A stretch of 64,000 nucleotides of DNA from Streptomyces sp. 3214.6. Its GTDB lineage: Bacteria > Actinomycetota > Actinomycetes > Streptomycetales > Streptomycetaceae. A program made the position numbers and the translations under genes. The first letter of the stretch is position 1, and each line of letters opens with the position of its first letter. Under the pieces are notes generated by a model. That model saw only the letters and a list, made by a program, of their open reading frames with translations. It did not search any database and had not been told where the DNA came from. This document shows, one piece after another, positions 1-8,541 of this stretch. The stretch lies in the NCBI RefSeq assembly GCF_900129855.1, contig NZ_LT670819.1, positions 3,596,001 to 3,660,000 on the forward strand, in the 5' to 3' direction.

Positions 1-1178
1 TCGAAGGCGCGGTCCCCGACGACCTGGGCGAAGCAGCGCAGGACGGCGCCTCGGCGCTCGGCGGCCGGGCGGTGGGCCCACTTGCGCCATTCCCGGCCGC
101 CGAGGAAGCCCATCAGGACGCCCGGTCCGCTGTCGGGCGGGGTGTTGTCGAACATCTCGCGGATGGGGGAGCCGCCGCGCAGCAGGCCCATGCCGGAGAG
201 CCCGTCCTCCCGCCAGAACGGCTTGTCGTAGATGGCGACACACTTCATGAGGGTGCCGAACGGCAGTCGCTGGAAGAGCTGGTCCTGCTGGGCCGGCAGC
301 AGCGGGTCCCACACGATCCGCGAGGCCACCAGCGGCGGTACGGCGACGATCACTCGGTCGGCCCGCCAGTCACCGGCGTCGGAGACCACGGTGACACCGG
401 TGGAGTCCTGGCTGACGCGCCGCACCGGCGCCGACAGGTGGACGCGGCCGTCGAGTTCTTCGGCGAGGCGCTGGGCGACGAGCTGTGAGCCGCCGACGAA
501 GCGGCTGTCCTGGGCGCCTCCGGTGGTGCCGGTGCCGCGCTCCATGGTGCCGGGGTTGGCCTCGTTGCCGAACGCCGAGACGTACCAGAGGCTGAACAGG
601 GCCGACGCGTCGCGCGCCTCCCCGCCGTACGCGGAGTTCAGGAAGATGTTGACCAGATCGACGGCGGCGCCGGTGATCTCGGCCTTGCGCAGCCAGGTCT
701 CGTAGGTCATGCCGTCCAGTTCACGGGCGTTCGGGGCCTTCCAGGGGGCGGCCGGGTCCACCTTGGCCGCAGCCTGGCCGATGCGGGCCAGGGCGATACC
801 CATGTCCGGCAGCGCGAACAGGTCCGGAGGGGTGTGCCCCGTGAACCGCTTGGCCTTGCCGTCGTGCACGTAGACGGTCTCGCCGGGGACGGCGGCCTGG
901 TAGGTGGCCACGCCGACCTCCTTGGCCAGCGCCAGGATGTGGTCCTGGGTGGGGCCCACGAACTGCCCGCCGATCTCGGTCACTTGACCGTCGCCGAGGT
1001 CGTGGTTGAGCAGCCGGCCGCCGACCCGGTCACGGGCCTCCAGCACGGCCACGGACTTGCCCGCCGCGACGAGCTCCCGTGCCGCGGCCAGACCGGCCAG
1101 CCCCGCACCGATCACCACCACATCCGCCCTGCGGGCGTGGTGCGCCGTGGCGATGTCCCTGTTCTGCGTGCTGCTCAT
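1..1178 (-). CDS. Flavin-dependent monoamine oxidase, 3' end outside window
   Basis: Reading leftward from the ATG at 1178 gives 392 residues before the window ends, so the C-terminus is missing. The start is preceded by AGGAG at good spacing. Residues 19-30 form the FAD-binding dinucleotide motif (VVVIGAGLAGL), followed by a LEARDRVGGR segment and GGQFVGPTQ, the usual order in flavin monoamine oxidases of the MAO/putrescine oxidase type. The enzyme would oxidatively deaminate an amine to an aldehyde, with release of ammonia and peroxide; the substrate cannot be told. It is divergent from the MMPL exporter, with 344 bp between the two starts. There is no signal peptide, so it is cytoplasmic. 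The family call is firm; substrate is unknown. Confidence 0.9.
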   Translation of the reverse strand, partial: MSSTQNRDIATAHHARRADVVVIGAGLAGLAAARELVAAGKSVAVLEARDRVGGRLLNHDLGDGQVTEIGGQFVGPTQDHILALAKEVGVATYQAAVPGETVYVHDGKAKRFTGHTPPDLFALPDMGIALARIGQAAAKVDPAAPWKAPNARELDGMTYETWLRKAEITGAAVDLVNIFLNSAYGGEARDASALFSLWYVSAFGNEANPGTMERGTGTTGGAQDSRFVGGSQLVAQRLAEELDGRVHLSAPVRRVSQDSTGVTVVSDAGDWRADRVIVAVPPLVASRIVWDPLLPAQQDQLFQRLPFGTLMKCVAIYDKPFWREDGLSGMGLLRGGSPIREMFDNTPPDSGPGVLMGFLGGREWRKWAHRPAAERRGAVLRCFAQVVGDRAF

Positions 1179-1300
1179 GATCACTCCTTGCCCTGGGGTG
1201 GTCCCGGCGCTGCGGACGTGCTCCGCGGGGAGAGTGGCGCAGGCCCATGACCTGGCGCTTCCCGGGGGCGGCGGGCTCCGGTGGCCATCACCATACAGAT

Positions 1301-1322
1301 GACATGGTCGATCGACAATGTC
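1301..1322. promoter_or_regulatory. 22-bp near-perfect palindrome, probable repressor operator
   Basis: Arms GACATGGTCGA and TCGACAATGTC match in all but one base pair. It lies in the 344-bp divergent region between the amine oxidase and MMPL starts, about 120 bp and 200 bp from them. Size and symmetry fit a TetR- or MarR-type dimeric repressor. A second short palindrome, GTCGTACGAC at 1346-1355, lies 24 bp downstream, flanked by CAAGT and ACTTG. No regulator gene is adjacent in the window. The rest of the 1179-1522 gap shows no gene. Confidence 0.6.
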
Positions 1323-1522
1323 GAAGGTTCAAGTTGGATGATTTGGTCGTACGACTTGAGCAAGTGATAAAGTCGGTGCTCGAAGCAGCTCGATGCCGCC
1401 CACGGCACCGGCATGCCTCATGCCCGTGCCCGCTCGACGGCGCGGGCCGACCCACCCCGCCCTTCGTCCCGCGCCCGCGCCGAGACGTCCGGGAAATCCC
1501 TTACCGACCTTGGGAGTTCGCC

Positions 1523-3721
1523 ATGGCAGTCCTGCTCCATCGGCTGGGCCGCAGTGCCTACCGCCATCGCAAGCTGGTGCTCGGTATCTGGCTCGTGGTC
1601 CTGGCCGCGCTCATCACGTGCGCCGGCGTCTTCGGCGGCAAGCTCGACGACCGCTTCACCGTGCCGGGCACCGAGTCGCAGCGCGCCCTGGACACGCTCG
1701 GAAAGACGCTGCCCGAAGCCTCCGGAGCGGGCGCCCAGATCGTCTTCACCGCGCCCAAGGGCCACCACATCACCGAGGCCTCCTACACCGCGGCCATCGC
1801 CGGAACCGAGAGGGCGGCTGCGAAGGCGCCCCAGGTCAAAGCCGTCATGGGCCCGAGCCAGTCCGGGGCTGTCTCTGCCGACCGGAGCACGGCGATCGTG
1901 CAGGTGCAGTACTCGGTGCAGCGGGCCGAGGTACACCCTGCATCCCTGCACGTGATCGAACGGGCGGCCGAGACGGCCGAGAAGAGCGGGCTCAAGACCT
2001 CGGTGGGCGGCAGTGCTTACGGCAGCAACGGCGTGCACATAGGCCCGTCCGAGATCATCGGTGTCGCCGTCGCCGTGCTCGTCCTCGTCGTCACCTTCGG
2101 CTCCCTGCTCGCCGCGGGCATGTCGCTGCTGCCCGCCCTGCTCGGCGTGGCCGTGGGACTTGCCGGGCTGCTCGCCCTCACTCCGGCGGTGAGCATCTCC
2201 TCCACCGCCGTCACGCTTGCCCTGATGCTGGGGCTGGCCGTGGGCATCGACTACATCCTGTTCATCCTGACCCGCCACCGCCAGCAGCTCGCCCGCGGAA
2301 CCGACCCGCAGGAGTCCATCGCGCTGGCCAACGGCACGGCCGGCAGCGCGGTCGTCTTCGCCGGCAGCACCGTGATCATCGCCCTGGCCGCACTCAGCGT
2401 CATCGGCATCCCGTTCCTGACCGTGATGGGTCTCGGTGCCGCCGGAGCCGTCCTCGTCGCGGTCCTGGCCGCGATCACCCTGCTCCCGGCCCTCGCCGGA
2501 TTCGCCGGCATCCGGTTGACCCCGAAGCCCGGCAGCAAGGGGGCCCGGCAGGCCACCGATCCTGACGGATCCTCCGGCAGGGCGCCCCTGGGCGCCCGCT
2601 GGGTGAGGACCGTCGTCGCCAAGCCCCTGCTCACCGTCCTGGCTGTCGCCGGCATCCTCGTCGCACTAGCGCTCCCCGCGGCGGACCTGCGCCTCGCCCT
2701 GCCGGACAACGGCTCGGCCCCGGTCACCTCCACCGAACGCAAGGCGTACGACACGGTCAACGACAAGTTCGGCCCCGGCTTCAACGGCCCACTCCTGGTG
2801 CTGACCGAGACCGACAAGGGGTCGGGGGCGCACGCGGGTGCTCAGACCGCGCAGAAGCTGCGGGACCTCAAGGGGGTCAAGGCGGTCCTGCCCCCCGTGC
2901 CCACACGCGATCCCGCGCAGACCGTCATCCAGGTCATCCCGAAGACCGGTCCCGACAGCGCCCGCACCGACCGGCTCGTCCGCGACATCCGTGCCGCCGC
3001 CCCGGACATCCGCGAGACAACCGGAGCGACGGTCGCGGTCACCGGCACCACCGCCGTCAACATCGATGTCTCCAACCGCCTCAGCGACTCCCTGCTGCCG
3101 TTCATGGCGATCGTCGTCGGCCTGAGCCTGATCCTGCTGACCATGGTGTTCCGCTCGCTGGTCGTCCCGCTCAAGGCCGCCGTCGGATTCCTGCTGTCGG
3201 TGGCTGCCTCGCTCGGCCTGGTCGTCGCCCTGTTCCAGTGGGGCTGGCTGGCGGACACCCTCGGCCTCGCCCACACCGGTCCCGTCGTCAGCTTCCTGCC
3301 GATCATCCTGATCGGTGTGCTCTTCGGACTCGCCATGGACTACGAGGTGTTCCTCGTCTCCGGGATGCGGGAGGAGTGGGTCCACACCGGCGTGGCCCGC
3401 GGATCGGTGATCGACGGCGCGCGGCACAGCGTCCGGGTCGTCACCGCGGCCGCCCTGATCATGTTCACCGTCTTCGCCGGGTTCTTCCCGCTCGACGACG
3501 CCCTGATCAAGCCCATCGCCTTCGCGCTCGCCGTCGGCGTCGCCATCGACGCCTTCGCCGTCCGCCTGACCCTCGTGCCGGCAGTCCTCGCCCTCGCCGG
3601 ACGGCACGCCTGGTGGCTCCCCGCCTGGCTCGACCGCGTCCTGCCCGACCTCGACGTAGAAGGCACACGCCTCCAGAAGGCCCCGCAGGTGCAGCCCAAG
3701 GAGCCCGAGCGAGTCTCCTGA
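1523..3721 (+). CDS. MMPL/RND-family membrane transporter
   Basis: A 732-residue inner-membrane protein with the MMPL layout: TM1 near residues 15-35, a periplasmic domain, a TM2-6 bundle around 180-330, a cytoplasmic linker, TM7 near 370, a second extracytoplasmic domain, and TM8-12 around 520-690. MMPL proteins export lipids, siderophore-like molecules or drugs using the proton gradient; here the cargo is unknown. The open frame extends upstream to 1247, but the ATG at 1523 is preceded by GGGAG at good spacing and begins with the usual short basic N-terminus (MAVLLHRLGR). It stands alone, 78 bp before fumC. The palindrome at 1301-1322 suggests control by a TetR/MarR-type repressor, typical of inducible efflux genes. 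Confidence 0.9.
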   Translation: MAVLLHRLGRSAYRHRKLVLGIWLVVLAALITCAGVFGGKLDDRFTVPGTESQRALDTLGKTLPEASGAGAQIVFTAPKGHHITEASYTAAIAGTERAAAKAPQVKAVMGPSQSGAVSADRSTAIVQVQYSVQRAEVHPASLHVIERAAETAEKSGLKTSVGGSAYGSNGVHIGPSEIIGVAVAVLVLVVTFGSLLAAGMSLLPALLGVAVGLAGLLALTPAVSISSTAVTLALMLGLAVGIDYILFILTRHRQQLARGTDPQESIALANGTAGSAVVFAGSTVIIALAALSVIGIPFLTVMGLGAAGAVLVAVLAAITLLPALAGFAGIRLTPKPGSKGARQATDPDGSSGRAPLGARWVRTVVAKPLLTVLAVAGILVALALPAADLRLALPDNGSAPVTSTERKAYDTVNDKFGPGFNGPLLVLTETDKGSGAHAGAQTAQKLRDLKGVKAVLPPVPTRDPAQTVIQVIPKTGPDSARTDRLVRDIRAAAPDIRETTGATVAVTGTTAVNIDVSNRLSDSLLPFMAIVVGLSLILLTMVFRSLVVPLKAAVGFLLSVAASLGLVVALFQWGWLADTLGLAHTGPVVSFLPIILIGVLFGLAMDYEVFLVSGMREEWVHTGVARGSVIDGARHSVRVVTAAALIMFTVFAGFFPLDDALIKPIAFALAVGVAIDAFAVRLTLVPAVLALAGRHAWWLPAWLDRVLPDLDVEGTRLQKAPQVQPKEPERVS

Positions 3722-3799
3722 ACCGGCTGCGCACCCGGCGGATCCACCGCGTACGGGTGAGGTCCGGAACAACCGTGCCTCCCTGATCGCTCTACAGGC

Positions 3800-5185
3800 A
3801 TGAGCGAATACCGGATCGAGCACGACTCCATGGGCGAGGTACGCGTCCCGGCGGACGCCAAGTGGCGGGCCCAGACGCAGCGCGCCGTCGAGAACTTCCC
3901 CGTCTCCGGGCAGCGCATCGAGCGCGCGCACATCGAGGCGCTGGCCCGGATCAAGGGCGCCGCCGCCAAGGTGAACGCGGAACTCGGGGTGCTCGACAAG
4001 GAGATCGCCGAGGCGATCCAGGAAGCCGCCGGGGAGGTCGCCGAGGGGCGGTGGGACGAGCACTTCCCGGTCGACGTGTTCCAGACCGGCTCCGGGACCT
4101 CGTCCAACATGAACACCAACGAGGTCATCGCCACGCTGGCCGGTGAGCGGCTGGGGCGGGAGGTGCACCCCAACGACCACGTCAACGCCTCGCAGTCGTC
4201 CAACGACGTGTTCCCCTCGTCGATCCACATCGCCGCCACCGCCGCCGTCACCCGCGACCTGGTGCCCGCTCTGGAGCACCTCGCCGACGCCCTCACCCGC
4301 AAGTCGCGGGAGTTCGCCGACGTGGTGAAGTCGGGGCGGACGCATCTGATGGACGCCACGCCCGTCACCCTGGGCCAGGAGTTCGGCGGGTACGCCGCGC
4401 AGGTGCGGTACGGCGTGGAGCGGCTGCACGCCTCCCTCCCGCGCCTCGCCGAGCTGCCGCTGGGCGGCACCGCCGTGGGCACCGGGATCAACACGCCGCC
4501 GGGCTTCTCCGCCGCCGTCATCGAGGAGGTCGCCCGGGTCACCGGTCTGCCGCTGACCGAGGCGCGCGACCACTTCGAGGCGCAGGGCGCGCGGGACGGG
4601 ATCGTCGAGACCAGCGGGCAGCTGCGGACCATCGCGGTCGGACTGACGAAGATCGCCAACGATCTGCGGTGGATGTCCTCGGGACCGCGCACCGGACTGG
4701 CCGAGATCAGCCTGCCGGACCTCCAGCCCGGCTCGTCGATCATGCCCGGCAAGGTGAACCCGGTGATCCCGGAGGCCGTGCTGATGGTCGCCGCGCAGGT
4801 CGTGGGCAACGACGCCACGGTCGCCACCGCCGGCGCGGCGGGCAACTTCGAGCTCAACGTCATGCTGCCGGTGATCGCCAAGAACGTCCTGGAGTCGGTC
4901 CGGCTGCTCGCCAACGTGTCGCGGCTGCTGGCGGACCGGACGATCGACGGGATCGTCGCACACCGCGAGCGCGCCCGTGAGTACGCCGAGTCCTCGCCGT
5001 CGGTGGTCACGCCGCTGAACAAGTACCTGGGGTACGAGGAGGCCGCGAAGGTCGCCAAGAAGGCCCTCGCGGAACAGAAGACGATCCGGGAGGCCGTCCT
5101 CGACGGAGGGTACGTGGAGCGGGGCGACCTGACGCTGCAGCAGCTCGACGAGGCCCTGGATGTCCTGCGGATGACGCACCCGTAA
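3800..5185 (+). CDS. fumC: Class II fumarate hydratase (fumarase C)
   Basis: 461 residues, the normal length for homotetrameric class II fumarases, which interconvert fumarate and L-malate in the TCA cycle. The fumarase/aspartase signature [11 protein letters not shown] lies at about residues 312-322. The upstream conserved blocks [14 protein letters not shown] (near 95), [11 protein letters not shown] (near 130) and the [11 protein letters not shown] catalytic-histidine segment (near 180) are all present. Class II enzymes are oxygen-stable and need no iron-sulfur cluster. The start ATG at 3800 has only a weak Shine-Dalgarno sequence. The gene stands alone between the MMPL exporter and the DUF402 gene. 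L-aspartase is the nearest alternative, but the overall sequence fits FumC. Confidence 0.96.
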   Translation: MSEYRIEHDSMGEVRVPADAKWRAQTQRAVENFPVSGQRIERAHIEALARIKGAAAKVNAELGVLDKEIAEAIQEAAGEVAEGRWDEHFPVDVFQTGSGTSSNMNTNEVIATLAGERLGREVHPNDHVNASQSSNDVFPSSIHIAATAAVTRDLVPALEHLADALTRKSREFADVVKSGRTHLMDATPVTLGQEFGGYAAQVRYGVERLHASLPRLAELPLGGTAVGTGINTPPGFSAAVIEEVARVTGLPLTEARDHFEAQGARDGIVETSGQLRTIAVGLTKIANDLRWMSSGPRTGLAEISLPDLQPGSSIMPGKVNPVIPEAVLMVAAQVVGNDATVATAGAAGNFELNVMLPVIAKNVLESVRLLANVSRLLADRTIDGIVAHRERAREYAESSPSVVTPLNKYLGYEEAAKVAKKALAEQKTIREAVLDGGYVERGDLTLQQLDEALDVLRMTHP

Positions 5186-5188
5186 CCT

Positions 5189-5208
5189 TTCGCGCTCCGG
5201 CGCGCGAA
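5189..5208 (+). terminator. Short GC hairpin after fumC
   Basis: Arms TTCGCGC and GCGCGAA with a 6-nt loop begin 4 nt after the fumC stop. The stem is only 7 bp with no T-tract, so termination is likely but not certain. Confidence 0.4.
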
Positions 5209-5246
5209 CCGTGACGCGCGCCGCAGCGTCGTATGTCCATGGCACC

Positions 5247-5252
5247 TAATAT
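5247..5252 (+). promoter_or_regulatory. -10 box placed for a leaderless transcript
   Basis: TAATAT ends 6 nt before the ATG at 5259. That spacing puts the transcription start on or next to the A of the start codon, the geometry of leaderless actinobacterial genes. No good -35 is visible. The alternative ATG at 5277 has GGTGGAG upstream at a tight 2-nt spacing. Confidence 0.45.
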
Positions 5253-5258
5253 CTGTGC

Positions 5259-5951
5259 ATGGCAGACGGTGGAGCGATGAGACGCAGGGGAACGGGCGGT
5301 GCGGCGGTCTTCTGGGAGCCCGGGGACCGGATCCTGTGGCGCTACCGGGAGAACGGCGGAGCACGCTTCCACATCGCCCGCCCGGTCACCGTCGTGCGGG
5401 ACGACGAGGACGTGCTCGCCGTGTGGATGGCCCCGGGCACGCAGTGCGTGCGGCCCGTTCTCGCCGACGGCACGCCGCTGCACCAGGAGCCGCTGCACAC
5501 CCGGTACACCAAGCCGCGGACGGTGCAGCGCGCCCACTGGTTCGGCACCGGCGTGCTGAAGTTGGCCCGGCCCGGCGAGCCCTGGTCGGTGTGGCTGTTC
5601 TGGGAGCCGGGCTGGCGATTCAAGAACTGGTACGTCAATCTTGAGCAGCCGCTGGCTCGTTGGGCCGGCGGGGTGGACTCGGAGGACCACTTTCTGGACA
5701 TCTGCGTCTACCCGGACCGCAGTTGGGGCTGGCGCGACGAGGACGAGTTCGCGCAGGCCCAGCAGGACGGTCTGATGGACGCGGCGGTCGCCGAACAGGT
5801 GCGGGAGGCGGGCCGCAGGGCGGTGGAGGTGATCCGTGCGTGGGGGTCGCCGTTCGACGAGGGCTGGCAGCACTGGCGCCCGGATCCGTCCTGGGCCGTA
5901 CCGTTGCTGCCGGAGGACTGGGACCGTACGCCCGCGCACCTGTCCACATGA
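5259..5951 (+). CDS. DUF402 domain protein (Ntdp-like nucleoside phosphatase fold)
   Basis: 230 residues with a DUF402 core over about residues 25-190. Visible landmarks are WRYRENGGARFHIARPV, the W-x-F-K-NWYVNLEQP strand and HFLDICVYPDRSWGWRDEDE, which contains the acidic residues that bind metal in this family. The characterised relative is the Staphylococcus Ntdp enzyme, which hydrolyses nucleoside tri- and diphosphates with a divalent metal; whether this one does is inference. Two in-frame ATGs compete: 5259, favoured by the -10 box that would make it leaderless, and 5277, which has a close GGTGGAG. The gene lies between fumC and the phosphatase gene, all on the same strand. Soluble, no signal peptide. 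Confidence 0.8.
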   Translation: MADGGAMRRRGTGGAAVFWEPGDRILWRYRENGGARFHIARPVTVVRDDEDVLAVWMAPGTQCVRPVLADGTPLHQEPLHTRYTKPRTVQRAHWFGTGVLKLARPGEPWSVWLFWEPGWRFKNWYVNLEQPLARWAGGVDSEDHFLDICVYPDRSWGWRDEDEFAQAQQDGLMDAAVAEQVREAGRRAVEVIRAWGSPFDEGWQHWRPDPSWAVPLLPEDWDRTPAHLST

Positions 5952-6267
5952 GACCCTTGATGCGCCCCCGGGCAACAAACGTAGGATCGTCCTCCGCAAG
6001 GCACGCTGGCAGTAACTCCCGGAGCAGACGCCGGGTCTGACCGTACGTCACCGAGGGGCGGCAGGACGTGATCGAGGGGTACGAGGGCAACACCGCAGGG
6101 ACGTCCGTCGTCGGCCCACAGGGTCGCGCGCGGGCCACCGGTGACACAGGAACAACCTCTGACCACGCGGGATTTCCGTTCCGGGGACACGTATTCCGGG
6201 TATCGGGTTTCCTGCGGGACCAACTGCGCGCGCGGCGTGCAGCCCCGGACGGACGGATTCGACACGC
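5952..6267. other. 316-bp intergenic region, no gene seen
   Basis: No convincing reading frame, hairpin with T-tract or known regulatory motif stands out. It must carry the promoter of the phosphatase gene, whose translation start is uncertain (GTG 6268 or ATG 6430). Confidence 0.5.
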
Positions 6268-8400
6268 GTGACGGAGCAGCCCCTCTCCTACGAACGCCCC
6301 CAGGGCGTCGACCCCACGGACCCCCGTGGGGCTCTCCTGCGTACCCCGGAGCCCACTGCGGCCCCGTCCGCCTTACCACCCGACGCCTCGGGTACGACGA
6401 CGCCGTGCGGCAAGGGTGGAAAGGGCAACATGGGCGGCCAGAGCGGCCAGGGAGCAGCGGGCAAGGACACGACCGGGACGGAGGCCGGCTCCTCCGCCGA
6501 GACCGAGCACTCCCAGCCTTCGGTGTCCGCCGAGCCGGACACTCACCGGCCGCGTCCCGTGCCCGAGTCCATCCCGGCCCAGCCGGGCACGGACCCGCAC
6601 GCGGAACGGGGTCCCGGCGGCCAGGAGCGGCGCGGGGCGGCGGCGACGGCGCAGCCCGGCCGGCCCACGCCGATGCGGCGGGACGGGGACCGGCTGCGCT
6701 TCGTGGGCGCAGCGACCCGGCGGATCGCCCGCGGACTGGACCTCGACGAGATCGTGATGGGGCTGTGCCGGGCCACCGTGCCGACCTTCTCCGACGCGAT
6801 CCTGGTCTATCTGCGCGACCCGTTGCCCGTCGGCGACGAGCGGCCGGCCGCGGACCGCATCATGCTGCGGCTGCGCCGCACCGACCGCATCCCCGAGGAG
6901 CGGGACACCGAGACGGGTTTCGCGGCGCTGGCGCTGCCGCCGCCGGAGCCGGGTGAGCTGACCGCCGAGCTGTCGGCCTCGGTCGGGGACATGTGCGAGG
7001 TGCGGCCCGGCGGTGCGCTGGCGGAGGTGCTCCGCGGGGTGCGTCCGGTGTTCGCGGACAATCCGGCCGCGCGCGCCGCGCTGCCCGAACTCCTGGGCGA
7101 GGACAGCACATTGGTCGTCCCGGGCGGCCAGCGGGCGATCCTGGCCCCGTTGCGCGGCCGACGCCGGGTGATCGGCGCCGCGGTCTTCCTGCGCCGTCCT
7201 GAGCGCCTCCCGTTCGAGAACGACGATCTGCTGGTGGCCGCGCAGCTGGCCACGCACAGTGCGCTCGGCATCGACAAGGCGGTGCTGTACGACCGTGAGG
7301 CGTACATCGCCGACGAGTTGCAGCGCACGATGCTGCCGGAGACCCTGCCGCGTCCCACGGGCGTCCGGCTGGCGTCCCGGTACCTGCCCGCGGCGGAGAC
7401 GGCACGGGTCGGCGGCGACTGGTACGACGCCATCCCGCTGCCCGGCAGCCGGGTGGCGCTGGTGGTGGGCGACGTGATGGGGCACTCCATGACGTCGGCG
7501 GCCATCATGGGGCAGCTGCGCACGACGGCCCAGACGCTGGCCGGTCTCGATCTGCCCCCACAGGAGGTCCTGCACCACCTGGACGAGCAGGCCCAGCGGC
7601 TGGGCACCGACCGCATGGCGACCTGCCTGTACGCCGTCTACGACCCGGTATCGCATCGCATCACCATCGCCAACGCGGGCCATCCGCCGCCCGTCCTGCT
7701 GCATCTGGGCGGCCGGGCCGAGGTGCTGCGGGTGCCGCCGGGCGCGCCGATCGGCGTCGGCGGGGTCGACTTCGAGGCGGTGGAGCTGGACGCGCCGGCC
7801 GGGGCGACGCTGCTGCTGTACACCGACGGGCTGGTGGAGTCCCGGCTGCGGGACGTGGCGACCGGCATAGAGCAGCTGCGCGAGAAGCTCGCCGCGACGG
7901 CCCAGCTGACCGGGCCGGACCATCCGCCGCCGCTCGAAGCCCTGTGCGACGAGGTGCTCGACATGCTCGGCCCGGGCGACCGGGACGACGACATCGCGCT
8001 GCTCGCGGCCCGGTTCGACGGGATCGCGCCGAGCGATGTGGCGTACTGGTACCTGGAACCGGAGGACGCGGCTCCCGGCCGGGCCCGTCGGCTGGCCCGT
8101 CGGGCGCTGTCCCGCTGGGGTCTGGAGGACATGACGGACTCCGTCGAGCTGCTGGTCAGCGAGGTCGTCACCAACGCGGTGCGGTATGCCACGCGGCCGG
8201 TGACGCTGCGGTTGCTGCGGACCGACGTGCTGCGCTGCGAGGTGGGGGACGACGTGCCCCAGCTGCCCCGGCTGCGGCAGGCCCGGGCGACCGACGAGGG
8301 CGGGCGCGGCCTGTATCTGGTGAACCGGCTCGCCCGGCGCTGGGGGGCCACGCGGCTGAGCACCGGCAAGGTGGTGTGGTTCGAGTTGAATCGCTCGTGA
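6268..8400 (+). CDS. SpoIIE-family PP2C phosphatase with GAF and HATPase domains
   Basis: Up to 710 residues in three parts. A GAF-like sensor covers about 150-340. A SpoIIE/PP2C phosphatase covers about 370-590, with VGGDWYDAIPL and VVGDVMGHS metal-site motifs, LLYTDGLVESR and GDRDDDIALL. A C-terminal RsbW-type ATPase covers about 600-710, with VSEVVTNAVRYA and GGRGLYLVNRLARRWG. Such proteins dephosphorylate anti-anti-sigma factors and may also phosphorylate them, acting as switches in partner-switching sigma control. The first 130 residues are low-complexity Gly/Pro/Thr. The GTG at 6268 gives the full frame; the ATG at 6430 (656 residues) follows a GGAAAGG and may be the true start. No partner sigma or STAS gene is adjacent. 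Confidence 0.88.
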   Translation: MTEQPLSYERPQGVDPTDPRGALLRTPEPTAAPSALPPDASGTTTPCGKGGKGNMGGQSGQGAAGKDTTGTEAGSSAETEHSQPSVSAEPDTHRPRPVPESIPAQPGTDPHAERGPGGQERRGAAATAQPGRPTPMRRDGDRLRFVGAATRRIARGLDLDEIVMGLCRATVPTFSDAILVYLRDPLPVGDERPAADRIMLRLRRTDRIPEERDTETGFAALALPPPEPGELTAELSASVGDMCEVRPGGALAEVLRGVRPVFADNPAARAALPELLGEDSTLVVPGGQRAILAPLRGRRRVIGAAVFLRRPERLPFENDDLLVAAQLATHSALGIDKAVLYDREAYIADELQRTMLPETLPRPTGVRLASRYLPAAETARVGGDWYDAIPLPGSRVALVVGDVMGHSMTSAAIMGQLRTTAQTLAGLDLPPQEVLHHLDEQAQRLGTDRMATCLYAVYDPVSHRITIANAGHPPPVLLHLGGRAEVLRVPPGAPIGVGGVDFEAVELDAPAGATLLLYTDGLVESRLRDVATGIEQLREKLAATAQLTGPDHPPPLEALCDEVLDMLGPGDRDDDIALLAARFDGIAPSDVAYWYLEPEDAAPGRARRLARRALSRWGLEDMTDSVELLVSEVVTNAVRYATRPVTLRLLRTDVLRCEVGDDVPQLPRLRQARATDEGGRGLYLVNRLARRWGATRLSTGKVVWFELNRS

Positions 8401-8482
8401 TTCGGCTGCGGGCCGGTGGGGGGCTGGTCGCGCCCACGCGGCGGAGCCGCATATCGATACAGCACCGCACCCCCTAGGTGAG

Positions 8483-8514
8483 AGAGGGCGCCCGGAGTGT
8501 TCCGGGCGCCCTCT
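8483..8514. terminator. Bidirectional terminator between convergent genes
   Basis: Perfect 14-bp stem, AGAGGGCGCCCGGA with TCCGGGCGCCCTCT, around a GTGT loop. It lies midway between the ends of the phosphatase gene (8400) and the convergent penicillin-binding protein gene (8542), so it can serve both. Confidence 0.85.
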
Positions 8515-8541
8515 GTGCTGTTTGCCTGCCGGCCGAGGCCG

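Noticed and set aside
2666..5245. 859-residue minus-strand frame over the MMPL and fumC genes
   Set aside because: It crosses two well-supported genes on the other strand and has biased Arg/Gly/Asp/His composition typical of antisense frames in high-GC DNA.
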